Assembly (NCBI GenBank): GCA_030744875.1
Contig: JASLPR010000035.1
Coordinates: forward strand, 1 to 41,552
Source of the DNA: Chloroflexota bacterium
GTDB lineage: Bacteria; Chloroflexota; UBA11872; VXNJ01
Direction: 5' to 3'
DNA length: 41,552 bases
This document shows, in pieces, positions 8,695 to 17,379 of the stretch; positions within the stretch are counted from its first letter, which is position 1, and each line of letters begins with the position of its first letter. Under the pieces are notes generated by a model. The model was given only the letters and a program-made list of their open reading frames with translations, was not told the DNA's origin and did no database searches. The position numbers were made by a program, and so were the translations under genes.

Positions 8695-10167
8695 CTAGAA
8701 GGGCATCGTCCGCGGTGGGCCGGCCTGGTGCGAATACACCTGCGCGTCAAAGCTCTTGCGCATCAGGTCCACCAGCACGTCGCGGTGGGCCGGGTCCTCG
8801 GACAGATCGTTGTGCTCCCAGGGATCGTTCTCCAGGTCGTACAGTTCGAACAGGTCCTTGCCGTGGAAAAACACCAGTTTCCAGCGCCGGTCGCGATACA
8901 TAGTCGCGTGGGTCTGGTCCGGGTGATCGATCGCCCCGAAGAACTCCATCCGCACGAAGTCCCGGTGATCCGCCCCGTCGCTCTCGCCGGTCAGGATCGG
9001 CATGAGTGACCGCCCCTGCACGTAGTAAGGGATCTCCATGCCGATGGCTTCGTAGAGCGTCGGATTTATGTCAATCAGCTCCACCAGCGCGTCGCTGACC
9101 CGATCTTCATCAAAGTGTCCCGGCCACGAGATCATCAGCGGCACCCGCACCAGCCCCTCGAAGAACCGGCACCCCTTCAGGAGCATTCCGTGATCGCACA
9201 GCGCCTCGCCGTGGTCGCTGGTGTAGATGACGATCGTGTTCTCCCGCTGCCCGGTTTGCTCCAGGTAGTCCAGCAGCCGGCCGAACTCGGCGTCCAGCTG
9301 CTCGATCATCGCGTAGTAGGAGGCCTGGATCTTCTTGTGGTTCCACTCGTCCGGGTGCTGCGGCTTCGACTGAAAGTCCACCCCGGCATCCACCAGCTTC
9401 TGCTGGTGCTCCAGGTCTCCATCCTCGAAGTGCGCCCCCGGCAGGCTCTCCGGGTCGTAGCGGCGGTAGTACTCATACGGCGCGTCGAACGGCGCGTGCG
9501 GGTCAAACGGATTCACCGTCGCCAGCCACGGCTGATCGTCGAAGCGGTTCTTCTCCAGGAACTCAATCGTCTTCGCGGTGCACCAGTGGGTCTGGTGCAG
9601 TTCCGGTGGGATGTTGTCCTCGTCGGCGGTCGGCTCGTACATACCGCCGAAGCTCTTCACCTTCGCCCCATCGCGATACGAGCCCGGGCTCTGATCGGCC
9701 ATCACGGCCTCCGGGTCGGCTCCCTGCTCGCGCAGCCAATCGGCGTAGTCGTGCCCGGCCGAGTTCGGGCCCTTGTGCGAGTGGCTGTAGTAGAAGTGCC
9801 GGTAGCCGTCGTTCACCCGGGTTTCCTGGCCGCGCGCGCCGCCGGCCAGGTGCAGCTTTCCGATGTTGGCCGCGTCATAGCCAGAATCCGCCAGCACCCG
9901 CGTAATCAGCCGTTCCGCCTGATCCGGCGGAAAGTAATCATTGCCGTTCCCCATCAGCCCCACGGCGCTCGGGTACTGCCCGGTCAGGAAGCTCGCCCGG
10001 CTGGGCGTGCAGATCTGGGTCTGGCAGTGGGCGTGGGTAAACGTCACCGCCTCCTTCATAAAGGCATCCAGCCGCGGGGTGTTGACCAGCGGATTGTTGA
10101 GGCCGCCAATGGTGTCAAATCGTTGCTGATCGCTGCAGTACCACAGGATGTTCGGACGCTCGGCCAT
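8695..10167 (-). CDS. Sulfatase (formylglycine type, CTPSR signature)
   Basis: 490-residue arylsulfatase/alkaline-phosphatase superfamily enzyme that hydrolyses sulfate esters. The signature C-T-P-S-R at residues 53-57 provides the cysteine that is converted to formylglycine. The metal site is suggested by PNILWYCSDQQR near the N-terminus and YTSDHGE further on. The C-terminal subdomain carries HATMYRDRRWKLVFF and LYDLENDPWEHNDLSEDP, the usual sulfatase tail. The ATG was chosen because it begins the conserved MAERPNILW and has AGGAG five bases upstream; the longer in-frame extension looks non-coding. No signal peptide is seen, suggesting a cytoplasmic enzyme. No sulfatase-maturation enzyme is in the window. 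It differs from the two other sulfatases, which carry CSASR. Confidence 0.9.
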   Translation of the reverse strand: MAERPNILWYCSDQQRFDTIGGLNNPLVNTPRLDAFMKEAVTFTHAHCQTQICTPSRASFLTGQYPSAVGLMGNGNDYFPPDQAERLITRVLADSGYDAANIGKLHLAGGARGQETRVNDGYRHFYYSHSHKGPNSAGHDYADWLREQGADPEAVMADQSPGSYRDGAKVKSFGGMYEPTADEDNIPPELHQTHWCTAKTIEFLEKNRFDDQPWLATVNPFDPHAPFDAPYEYYRRYDPESLPGAHFEDGDLEHQQKLVDAGVDFQSKPQHPDEWNHKKIQASYYAMIEQLDAEFGRLLDYLEQTGQRENTIVIYTSDHGEALCDHGMLLKGCRFFEGLVRVPLMISWPGHFDEDRVSDALVELIDINPTLYEAIGMEIPYYVQGRSLMPILTGESDGADHRDFVRMEFFGAIDHPDQTHATMYRDRRWKLVFFHGKDLFELYDLENDPWEHNDLSEDPAHRDVLVDLMRKSFDAQVYSHQAGPPRTMPF

Positions 10168-10293
10168 TGCCTCTCCTGACGTCAGTTTGCTGACGGTTCC
10201 CGGTTGCTCCATTCCGGCCCGCGCCGGTCGCTTTTCGGACCGATAGGGTAGCCCAGCCGGCCCGTGTCTTCCTGCCCGCCCCCGGCCGGATGC

Positions 10294-10299
10294 TAAATT
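10294..10299 (+). promoter_or_regulatory. Extended -10 box (TGC-TAAATT) for lemA
   Basis: TAAATT is preceded by TGC, giving an extended -10 form about 35 bases before the chosen TTG start of lemA, in the divergent spacer with the sulfatase. No convincing -35 is seen. Confidence 0.4.
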
Positions 10300-10333
10300 G
10301 ATTTCGCCACCACCGCATTTCGGAAGGGCCGCC

Positions 10334-10912
10334 TTGGACATCACCACGCTCGCCATCATCGCCGTCGTCGTCATCATCCTCGGCTGGTTGATCCTCAACT
10401 ACAATCGCCTGGTCCGCCTGCGCAACCGTATCGCCGCCGCTTGGTCACAGATCGACGTCCAGTTGCGCCGCCGCTACGACCTGATCCCGAACCTGGTCGA
10501 AACCGTCAAAGGTTACGCCGGCCACGAGCGCGAGACTCTTGAAGCCGTCATCGCCGCCCGCCAGCAGGGCATCGACGCCCGCAGTATCGAAGACCAGGGT
10601 CTGGCCGAGAATATGATCACCGGCGCCCTCGGCCGGCTCTTCGCCCTCCAGGAGGCCTACCCCAACCTCAAGGCCGACAAGAGCTTCATGTCGCTGCAGG
10701 AAGAGCTGACCGGCACCGAAGGCCGCATCGCCTACTCGCGCCAGTTCTACAACGAGCAGGTGCTCTCCTACTCGAACTCCATCGAGGTCTTCCCGACCAA
10801 CATCATCGCCGGCATGTTCAATTTTGACCCGAAGCCCTACTTCGAGATGGAAGAGGTCGCCCGCCAGCCGGTCCGGGTGGACTTTGGCTCCGGTGCCGAC
10901 GACGCCTATTGA
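10334..10912 (+). CDS. lemA: LemA family protein
   Basis: 192-residue LemA-family membrane protein: one N-terminal membrane segment (LAIIAVVVIILGWLIL, about residues 5-20) followed by a helical domain with the family hallmarks YNRLVRLRNRIAAAWSQIDVQLRRRYDLIPNLVETVKGYA, and further on IAYSRQFYNE and FPTNIIAGMF. The precise role is unknown; the family is very commonly paired with HtpX, as here, and is thought to act at the membrane with proteases or sensors. The TTG start is chosen because GGAAGG lies about seven bases upstream and the protein then begins directly before the membrane segment; an earlier TTG at 10298 is possible. The htpX gene follows after about 100 bases. Confidence 0.9.
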   Translation: MDITTLAIIAVVVIILGWLILNYNRLVRLRNRIAAAWSQIDVQLRRRYDLIPNLVETVKGYAGHERETLEAVIAARQQGIDARSIEDQGLAENMITGALGRLFALQEAYPNLKADKSFMSLQEELTGTEGRIAYSRQFYNEQVLSYSNSIEVFPTNIIAGMFNFDPKPYFEMEEVARQPVRVDFGSGADDAY

Positions 10913-10915
10913 CTC

Positions 10916-10934
10916 CATCAGATTTCTTCTGATG
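10916..10934 (+). other. Hairpin between lemA and htpX
   Basis: CATCAGA and TCTGATG form a perfect 7-bp stem with loop TTTCT, starting three bases after the lemA stop. There is no T-tract, so it is more likely an mRNA-processing or partial attenuation structure than a full terminator. Confidence 0.4.
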
Positions 10935-11009
10935 CCTACTGGCACGATGTCCGCAACGCCAAGGGCGGGCCTACTCAGCTTCTTTCCATCGCCCGCCGGC
11001 CGCTAGCCC

Positions 11010-11957
11010 GTGCTCTACGACCGCGTCGCCGCCAACGTCCGCCGCACTTATTTCCTGATCGCCGCCTTCGTGCTGCTAGTCTCCGCCCTCGGCCTCGCCG
11101 TCGGCTACGTCATCGGCATCGAATACTGGGGGCTGGTCATCGCCCTGCTGATCGCCCTGACAATGAGTTGGGGCGCCTACTACAACTCCGACCGCGTTGC
11201 GCTCAGCGTCAGCCGCGCCCGGCCCGCCGACCCGGCGCGCGACGCCCGGCTCATCAACCTCGTCGAAGGCCTTTCACTGGCCGCCGGCATCCCCGTGCCG
11301 CGCGTCTACCGCGTCGAGGACGACGCCCCCAACGCCTTCGCCACCGGCCGCGATCCGGAGCACGCCGCCGTCGCCGTCACCAGCGGGCTCATGAAGAAGA
11401 TGAGTCGTGACGAGCTCGAAGGCGTCATCGCCCACGAACTGGCCCACGTGAAGAATCGCGACATCCTAGTCATGACCATCTCGGTCACCCTCATCGGCAC
11501 CGTGCTGCTCATCTCCGATGTCATGTTCCGCGCCTTCCTCTGGGGCGGGCTCGGCCGCCGGCGCGGCGGCGGCTCCGGCGCTGGCGCGGTCGGCGCCGTC
11601 CTGGCGCTGCTCGCCCTGGTCCTGCTGATCGTTTCGCCGATCATCGCCCGCGTCCTCCACTTCGCCATCTCGCGCCGCCGCGAGTACCTGGCCGACGCCG
11701 ACGCGCTGCTGCTGACGCGCAATCCCGACGGCCTCATCGGCGCCCTCGAAAAGCTCCGGTCAGACCGTACGGTGGTCCGTAGCGCCAGCCGCGCCACGGC
11801 CCATCTCTGGATCGAGTCCCCCATCGACGGCCAGGCCGCCAAACGGCGGCAGAAGCCGCGCTCCTGGCTCAATAATCTCTTCAACACTCACCCGCCGCTC
11901 GACGACCGCATCGCCGCGCTGCGCGAGCTGGCCGCCCGCCCCCTCCCAACCACCTGA
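11010..11957 (+). CDS. htpX: HtpX-like M48 membrane zinc metalloprotease
   Basis: 315-residue integral membrane protease that degrades misfolded membrane proteins. Two membrane segments lie at residues 14-34 and 40-54. The zinc site is H142-E-L-A-H146 in VIAHELAHVKNRD, and the third ligand is Glu225 in RRREYLADADAL, the usual HtpX spacing. Two more hydrophobic segments (residues 152-176 and 192-214) flank a Gly/Arg-rich loop. The C-terminus carries LFNTHPPLDDRIAALREL, the conserved M48 tail. The start is GTG with only a weak ribosome binding site, so coupling to the upstream lemA transcript is likely. Confidence 0.93.
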   Translation: MLYDRVAANVRRTYFLIAAFVLLVSALGLAVGYVIGIEYWGLVIALLIALTMSWGAYYNSDRVALSVSRARPADPARDARLINLVEGLSLAAGIPVPRVYRVEDDAPNAFATGRDPEHAAVAVTSGLMKKMSRDELEGVIAHELAHVKNRDILVMTISVTLIGTVLLISDVMFRAFLWGGLGRRRGGGSGAGAVGAVLALLALVLLIVSPIIARVLHFAISRRREYLADADALLLTRNPDGLIGALEKLRSDRTVVRSASRATAHLWIESPIDGQAAKRRQKPRSWLNNLFNTHPPLDDRIAALRELAARPLPTT

Positions 11958-12090
11958 CCCGGCCCCGCCCCGAAAACTTGCCCCGACGCGGTAATCTGAA
12001 TCCGGCCATAGTCCGCGCCGCACGCTCGCCCGCGGCCCACGCAACACGTAGCACCGAGGGGTTGGACCCGACATCGAAAGCATCCTGGGA

Positions 12091-13389
12091 TTGCTCGCGG
12101 TCGGCCTTCTGCTGCTTGCCAACGCCTTCTTCGTCGGGGTTGAATTCGCCCTCATAGCCGCCAGCCGCTACCAGGTCGAGGCCCTCGCCACCGGCGGTTC
12201 CTGGCGGGCCCGCATGACCTTCCGCGCCATGCGCAACCTCACCTTCGAGCTCTCCGGCGCCCAGCTCGGCATCTCGGTGAGCTCGCTGATACTCGGCTTT
12301 CTCATCGGACCGGTGCTGGCGCCGTATATTGAGCCCCTCCTGGACGCCTTCCCGTTCCTGCCGTCCGGTTCCAACTTCGCGATTGCTACCGGGGTCGCGC
12401 TGGCTGTGATAACGGCGACGCAGCTGGTGGTAGGTGAAATCATTCCGAAGAACCTCGCAATTGCCAGGCCGGTGCCTACGGCGCTGGCATTGGCTCCTAT
12501 CGCACACGCCTTCAACCGTGTTCTCAAGCCGCTGGTCTGGTTCCTCAACACCGTCGCCAACCAGGTCCTCCTGCTGGTCGGCATGCAGGCCCACCAGGAG
12601 CACGGCGAAGTTGCCAGCGTCGCCGACCTGCGCCAGGTAATCCGTCGCTCGGCCCGATCCGGGCTGCTGCCCGATGTCCGCCTCGACCTCATCGAGCGCT
12701 CGCTGCGTTTCGGCCACCTCACCGCCCTGGACGTCCTGGTGCCGCGCGGCAACGTCCTCGACATCCGCGAAGACGCCACCCTGGCCGACCTCGCCGCCCT
12801 GGCCCACGAGTCCGGCTTCTCGCGCTTCCCGGTCTACCAGGCCGACGGCGACGAAATCGTCGGCGTCATCCACGTCCAAGAATGCCTCCGCGAGCCGCCG
12901 GAAGCCTGGGAATCGATCCCGGTCGCCAGCCGGCTCCAGCCACCCCTGGTGGTCGCTCCCACCGGGCGCCTGCCGGCCATCCTGCTCGATATGCGCCTGC
13001 GCCATGTCCCCCTCGCCATCGTTGCTGACGAGCACGGCATGATGGCCGGCATCCTGACCATCGAAGACATCCTTGAGGAGATCCTGGGCAGCATCGAAGA
13101 CGAATACGACTCCCCCGACTCCGACCGGCCCTACCAGGCGGCCGCCGACGGCTCGATCCTGGTCTCGGGGCTTATTACCGCCCCCGAGCTGGAGCGCGTC
13201 TGCGGCTTCGCCTTCCCGCCCGGACCCTACGAGACCCTGGCCGGCTACCTGCTGTTGCGCTTCCAGCGCATCCCCGGCATCGGCGACGCCGCCGTCGTCG
13301 GCGGTCGTCGCTTCCAGGTCCTGGCCATGGATGGGCTGCGCATCGCGCGCGTGCGGATAGCCGGTCACCACCCCAGGACCTCGGCATGA
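12091..13389 (+). CDS. CorC/HlyC-type transporter (DUF21-CBS-CorC), first of a tandem pair
   Basis: 432-residue protein with the CNNM/CorC architecture: an N-terminal DUF21 membrane domain (residues 1 to about 190, with LLLLANAFFVGVEFALIAASRYQ and QLVVGEIIPKNLAIARP), a CBS pair (about 205-325, FPVYQADGDEIVGVIHVQ and ADEHGMMAGILTIEDILEE) and a C-terminal CorC/HlyC domain (about 335-425). Such proteins are linked to magnesium or cobalt efflux. The TTG start is uncertain: family-like sequence (IESILGLLAVG) extends about six codons upstream to an ATC near 12073, after GAGGGG. The stop overlaps the start of the next gene (ATGA), so the pair is translationally coupled. Confidence 0.88.
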   Translation: MLAVGLLLLANAFFVGVEFALIAASRYQVEALATGGSWRARMTFRAMRNLTFELSGAQLGISVSSLILGFLIGPVLAPYIEPLLDAFPFLPSGSNFAIATGVALAVITATQLVVGEIIPKNLAIARPVPTALALAPIAHAFNRVLKPLVWFLNTVANQVLLLVGMQAHQEHGEVASVADLRQVIRRSARSGLLPDVRLDLIERSLRFGHLTALDVLVPRGNVLDIREDATLADLAALAHESGFSRFPVYQADGDEIVGVIHVQECLREPPEAWESIPVASRLQPPLVVAPTGRLPAILLDMRLRHVPLAIVADEHGMMAGILTIEDILEEILGSIEDEYDSPDSDRPYQAAADGSILVSGLITAPELERVCGFAFPPGPYETLAGYLLLRFQRIPGIGDAAVVGGRRFQVLAMDGLRIARVRIAGHHPRTSA

Positions 13390-14678
13390 ACCTCTGGTAC
13401 CTCCTCGCCACCATCACCCTGCTCCTGGCCAACGGCTTCTTCGTCGCCTCCGAAATCGCGCTCACCGCCGCCCGGCGCAGCCGCATCGAAGAGTTGGCCA
13501 CCGGCGGCGGATTTCGCGCCCGCGCCGCCCTCCAGTCCATGCGCGATCTCCCCCTCATGTTCGCCAGCGCCCAGCTCGGCATCACCATCGCCTCCCTCGG
13601 CCTGGGTTTCATCACCGAATCCGCCCTGGCCAGCGTCATTCAGGACTTCATCAGCCTCTTCGGCAATCCCCCGGAAGCCCTGGCCCACGCCATCGCGGTC
13701 CCCATCGCGCTGCTCGTTGTCGCGCTGGGCCACATGATCGTCGGCGAGATGGCCCCCAAGAACGCCGCCATAGCCGTCCCCGAGCGGGTCTTGTTGTGGG
13801 TAGCCGTTCCCTTCCGGGCCTTTACCTATGTATTCAGAGGAGTCCTATGGGTACTGAATCTGGCTGCCCGCGGGGGACTGCGCATATTCGGTGTCGAGAT
13901 GAAACAGGAGTTGATGACTTCCTACTCCGCCGCCGAGATCGCGCTGATGCTGGAAGATATGCAAGAAGAAGGCGCCATCGGCGCCACCGGCCACGACCTG
14001 GTCAGCCGCGCCTTCACCTTCGGCGACCAGCGAGTCCGCGAAGTCATGGTCCCGCGCGTCCAGATGATCTTCGCCAGCACCGACAGCACCCCCCGCGAAA
14101 TCGAGCGCCTCATCATCGAAACCGGCCACTCCCGCTACCCGCTCTACGACGGTGACCCGTCCAACATCCGCGGCTTCGTACATGCCAAGGATCTCCTCGG
14201 CCTCGAAGCCAACGAGTGGGACCGGCGCCTCCCGCGGCGCGTCATCCGCCCGCTGATGGCCATCCCCGAGTCCGCCGGCATCGCCGACCTCCCGGCCGAG
14301 CTGCGGCGCACCCGCAGCCCGATCGCCCTGGTCATTGACGAGCACGGCTCGCCGGCCGGCATCGTCACCATGGAAAACCTGGCCGAAGAATTGGTCGGCA
14401 ACATATCCGATGAATCCGACCCCACCGCCGCCGCCGTTCGCCCGGCCGGGCCCAACCGCTACCGACTGGACGGCACCGCCCGCCTGGACGAGATCGCCGA
14501 AATCGCCGGCTGCCACCTGCCCGAAGGCGACTACGAAACCGTCGCCGGATTCATGCTGCAGCGGCTCGGCAGCATCCCGCGGCGCGGCCAGGTCGTCAGC
14601 TACCAGGGCTGGACGTTGCGCGTCGCCGCCATGGATGGGCCGCGCATCCGGCTCCTCGAGCTATTCCTGCGCCGCTAG
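13386..14678 (+). CDS. CorC/HlyC-type transporter (DUF21-CBS-CorC), second of the pair
   Basis: 430-residue paralogue of the preceding protein, with the same domain order: DUF21 membrane domain (LLLANGFFVASEIALTAARRSRIEELATGGGF; HMIVGEMAPKNAAIA), two CBS motifs (HSRYPLYDGDPSNIRGFVHAKDLLG; IDEHGSPAGIVTMENLAEELVG) and a C-terminal CorC domain (DYETVAGFMLQRLGSIP). It probably forms a hetero-oligomeric ion transporter with its neighbour, as adjacent DUF21-CBS genes often do (inference). The ATG overlaps the upstream stop by four bases. Its stop is at the base of a small hairpin facing the leftward ferritin gene. Confidence 0.9.
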   Translation: MNLWYLLATITLLLANGFFVASEIALTAARRSRIEELATGGGFRARAALQSMRDLPLMFASAQLGITIASLGLGFITESALASVIQDFISLFGNPPEALAHAIAVPIALLVVALGHMIVGEMAPKNAAIAVPERVLLWVAVPFRAFTYVFRGVLWVLNLAARGGLRIFGVEMKQELMTSYSAAEIALMLEDMQEEGAIGATGHDLVSRAFTFGDQRVREVMVPRVQMIFASTDSTPREIERLIIETGHSRYPLYDGDPSNIRGFVHAKDLLGLEANEWDRRLPRRVIRPLMAIPESAGIADLPAELRRTRSPIALVIDEHGSPAGIVTMENLAEELVGNISDESDPTAAAVRPAGPNRYRLDGTARLDEIAEIAGCHLPEGDYETVAGFMLQRLGSIPRRGQVVSYQGWTLRVAAMDGPRIRLLELFLRR

Positions 14679-14690
14679 GCCCTTCGGGCT
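14677..14690 (+). terminator. Small hairpin fused to the CorC stop codon
   Basis: AG-G-CCC-TTC-GGG-CT begins within the TAG stop, giving a short stem with one bulge and loop TTC, between convergent genes. There is no T-tract, so it is a weak candidate terminator. A hairpin of the same design sits at 19848-19862. Confidence 0.35.
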
Positions 14691-14718
14691 GCTCGTCGCG
14701 GTCAGATCGATCGCGCGG

Positions 14719-15219
14719 CTATTCTTCTCCGCCGCCCCGCGACCCCATCTCCTGATCCATCAAGAGCAGCGCCGCGCCGTCGTCGCCGGCCAGCTTCAGC
14801 CGCGCGATGATGTCCATCGCGGTCTTCTCTTCCTCCACCTGCTCGGTCACGAACCACTGCAGCATCACCTGCGCCGGGTAATCGTTCTCGTCCCCGGACA
14901 GCTTGTACAGGTCGTTGATCTGGGCCGAGACCTTTTTCTCGTGAGCCAGCGTGGCCTCCATCGTCGTCAGGGCCGAGCCGAAGTCCGTCGCCGGAGCGGC
15001 GATCGCACCCAGTTCAACCTGGCCGTCGCGGTCCAGCACGAAGTCGAAAAGCCGAAACGCGTGCCCGCGCTCTTCCTCGGCCTGCGCCCGCATCCACGCC
15101 TCGAACCCCGGCAGGTCGGCGTTCGAAAAGTGTGCCGCCATTGACAGGTACAGGTGCGAAGCGTGCAACTCCGCCGTCACCTGCGCGTTCAACGCCACCT
15201 GCAGTTTCTTGCTCAGCAT
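14719..15219 (-). CDS. ftnA: Bacterial non-haem ferritin
   Basis: 166-residue FtnA-type ferritin that oxidises Fe(II) and stores iron in a 24-mer cage. The ferroxidase ligands sit where they should: Glu17 (TAELHAS), Glu50 and His53 (AEEERGHAFRLFDF), then Glu residues in the third helix, and Gln in MLQWFVTEQVEEE. The four-helix bundle is followed by the short fifth helix (AALLLMDQEMG) and an acidic tail. The start is an ATG at the conserved MLSKKLQVALNAQV. It stands alone, convergent with the CorC gene, and downstream of the metallo-beta-lactamase gene on the same strand after a spacer of about 120 bases. Confidence 0.95.
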   Translation of the reverse strand: MLSKKLQVALNAQVTAELHASHLYLSMAAHFSNADLPGFEAWMRAQAEEERGHAFRLFDFVLDRDGQVELGAIAAPATDFGSALTTMEATLAHEKKVSAQINDLYKLSGDENDYPAQVMLQWFVTEQVEEEKTAMDIIARLKLAGDDGAALLLMDQEMGSRGGGEE

Positions 15220-15338
15220 TCCGCTGTCTCCTTCGCTGTCGTTCGGTTCCGGTTAGCCAAATATCGCGTCCGCCACCCTGAGCGCGCGTACGCGCCGTTG
15301 CCTCGATTCTCGCACTCTCGGGGGGCGGGCCGCCACTC

Positions 15339-17216
15339 CTATCCGCCCTCCGTCACCGTCACCAGCGCCTCGGCGATCGGGCCGTGGGTCAGCCCGTCAA
15401 TAAGGATTTCGGCGGTCACGATCCGGCGGATGTCGGCCGTTGCCGGCGCCGTCGCCGTCAGTTCCAACTCGCCCTTCTCCCCGGCACCCAGCGTCAACTC
15501 GGCGAACTCCCCGTCGGTCGTCCAGCCCGCCGGCGCCAGCAGCCGCGCTTCGAAGCGGCGCTCCTCGGCATAGTTGTTCCGCAGCATCAGCGTGTACGTC
15601 ACCGGGCTCCCCGCCACCGCCTCGCTCAGGTACGGCAACATCCGCGCCCAGAACACATCCACCGACACATCCGCCGGCTCCCCGGTCAGCCGTCGCACAA
15701 CCCGTTCGTTGCGCTCGATGAAGTCCCGGTACTCCAGGCCCTTCGTGTCGTCCCAGGCGAACACCTGCCGGTGCCCGGGGCAGATCAGGTCCGCGGCCAC
15801 GGTGTCCATCACATCCGCGCACTTGTGGTGCATCCACAGCTGGTAGCTATTTCGCAACACGGTCGTCTGGTACAGCTGCTCGGTCAGCTTCCCATCCCGG
15901 CCCGGGGCCATGTCGTAAAACACGTTGTCCCCCGTAAACGCCACCTTCTGGCCATCTACCTCGACGCCGATCACCGAGTGAAACTCGGTCTGTCCCGGCG
16001 CGTGGTGCACCTCGAACTCATACTCTTCCCAACTGACCCGCTCGCCGTCGCTCAGCATCTGCTGGAACTCGATCGGCTGCCGCAACGTGCAGGGCGTACT
16101 CGACCACGCGGCCGGGTCCGCCAGCACCTTCGCCACCTCGTCGAGCGCCCACGCCTCCGTGCCCTCATGCCGCTGCAGGTAGGGAATACCCGCCGTGTGG
16201 TCGTCGTGGATGTGGGTTATCAGCACCACATCGATCTCCGTCACCCCATATGTCTCCCGCAACTCGTCAATGTGATGCACCACAAACCGCATCGCGTCCG
16301 AGTCTTCCCGTTCCTGCGCCACCGCCATGTACGCCGAATAAGCGTGTCCGTAGTCGATGAAGCAGACCTTCCCCGAGTCCGACAGGATCACGTAGAAATT
16401 CGACACCGCGTGCGGCCCGCTCCACAGCAGGTGACGGGAAAGCTGGATATAGCGCGCCTCCGGCAACACATCCAGATGGGTCAGCTGATTCGCCCCGAAC
16501 ATCCGCGCTCCTCCGCCCAGCCGGGCCATCGCTTCCAGACCGTCCTCCAGCCGCCCGCAATCTCCCACCACATCCTCGATCGTCTCGCCGTGCGACGGCA
16601 GCCCCACGTCCGGCGCTCGCTTGCGCAGCGCCCGCGCCGACTGCCACGTGAACAGCGCCCCCACCCGGTCGCCGTAGCCGTATTCAATCCCGTGGTACTG
16701 GTAAAGCCGTCCGCCGGCCTGCATCAGGTCGCCGGTGAACGCCACCGTCCGGCCGTCGATCGCGCCGATCAGCGCGCTGCTGCCGTGGGTATGCCCCTTG
16801 GCCGGCAGGACCTCCAGCGAAATCCCCTCCCATTCAAACGTCTCGTAATCCAGCAACTCGGCGTCCACCGCGATGTTCTCGGCCACCGAGAAGAATGTGC
16901 TGCGGTCGTTGTAGTTGTCGTACACCCGCTTGTGCTGCCAGAACAGCTCCGCGTCTTCGAACAGGTGCCGCTCGTGCTCCGGCACGGCCACCTTCGCACC
17001 GGAGTTGCGGAGCCGGTTCGTCCCCCAGGCCTGGTCGCGGTGATGGTGCGTATGCAGGACCCAGTCGATCCCCTCAACCCCAATTTCGCCCAGGTGATCG
17101 AGCACGTCACCGGACCCAGCATCGATCAGGATCCCGCGCCCGCTGGCCGCGATGCAATACACGTTGCAGGTGTCATCCCAGCGGTGCAGGTGCTCGGAAA
17201 TTCGCGTCCAGGACAT
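15339..17216 (-). CDS. Protein with two metallo-beta-lactamase domains and a C-terminal beta-sandwich
   Basis: 625-residue protein with two complete metallo-beta-lactamase domains in one chain. Domain 1 (about 1-230) has HTHHHRDQ at 55-62, where the last His of H-x-H-x-D-H is Gln, then His143 (GHTHGSS), Asp163 (FTGDLM) and His209 (LPSHGET). Domain 2 (about 265-490) has a canonical THIHDDH at 334-340, then HHAPGQTEFH, TGD at 428-430 and CPGH at 479-482. Residues 515-625 look like an immunoglobulin-like beta-sandwich (NEW3/NPCBM-associated style). The ATG has GGGAGG six bases upstream; longer in-frame sequence looks non-coding. No signal peptide is seen. It is divergent from a sulfatase across 163 bases. 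The substrate is unknown; alkylsulfatase, lactonase or glyoxalase-type hydrolysis are all possible. Confidence 0.88.
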   Translation of the reverse strand: MSWTRISEHLHRWDDTCNVYCIAASGRGILIDAGSGDVLDHLGEIGVEGIDWVLHTHHHRDQAWGTNRLRNSGAKVAVPEHERHLFEDAELFWQHKRVYDNYNDRSTFFSVAENIAVDAELLDYETFEWEGISLEVLPAKGHTHGSSALIGAIDGRTVAFTGDLMQAGGRLYQYHGIEYGYGDRVGALFTWQSARALRKRAPDVGLPSHGETIEDVVGDCGRLEDGLEAMARLGGGARMFGANQLTHLDVLPEARYIQLSRHLLWSGPHAVSNFYVILSDSGKVCFIDYGHAYSAYMAVAQEREDSDAMRFVVHHIDELRETYGVTEIDVVLITHIHDDHTAGIPYLQRHEGTEAWALDEVAKVLADPAAWSSTPCTLRQPIEFQQMLSDGERVSWEEYEFEVHHAPGQTEFHSVIGVEVDGQKVAFTGDNVFYDMAPGRDGKLTEQLYQTTVLRNSYQLWMHHKCADVMDTVAADLICPGHRQVFAWDDTKGLEYRDFIERNERVVRRLTGEPADVSVDVFWARMLPYLSEAVAGSPVTYTLMLRNNYAEERRFEARLLAPAGWTTDGEFAELTLGAGEKGELELTATAPATADIRRIVTAEILIDGLTHGPIAEALVTVTEGG

Positions 17217-17379
17217 TCGTAACCTCCCGGCGGGCAACCCACCGTCCGCCTCCCGAAGGTTCAGGGGTGGTGGAGAGCATAGGCCACCGCGCGGCTCCTC
17301 CGCCAACCGGGCCCCGGCGAGCGTTCCCGCGCCGGTTCCCCTACGATCTACTGGCCCGTCCTCAATCCCTGGAGCGCCG

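Noticed and set aside
9115-10179. A 354-residue open frame antisense to the first sulfatase
   Set aside because: No recognisable motifs, and it fully overlaps an intact sulfatase with a catalytic signature.
11881-13371. A 496-residue open frame antisense to the first CorC-type gene
   Set aside because: Composition is Gly/Asp/Gln-rich without domains; the CorC frame has clear DUF21 and CBS motifs.
15384-17222. A 612-residue open frame antisense to the double metallo-beta-lactamase gene
   Set aside because: Arg/His/Val-rich with no family motifs; the minus-strand gene has two metal sites and a good ribosome binding site.
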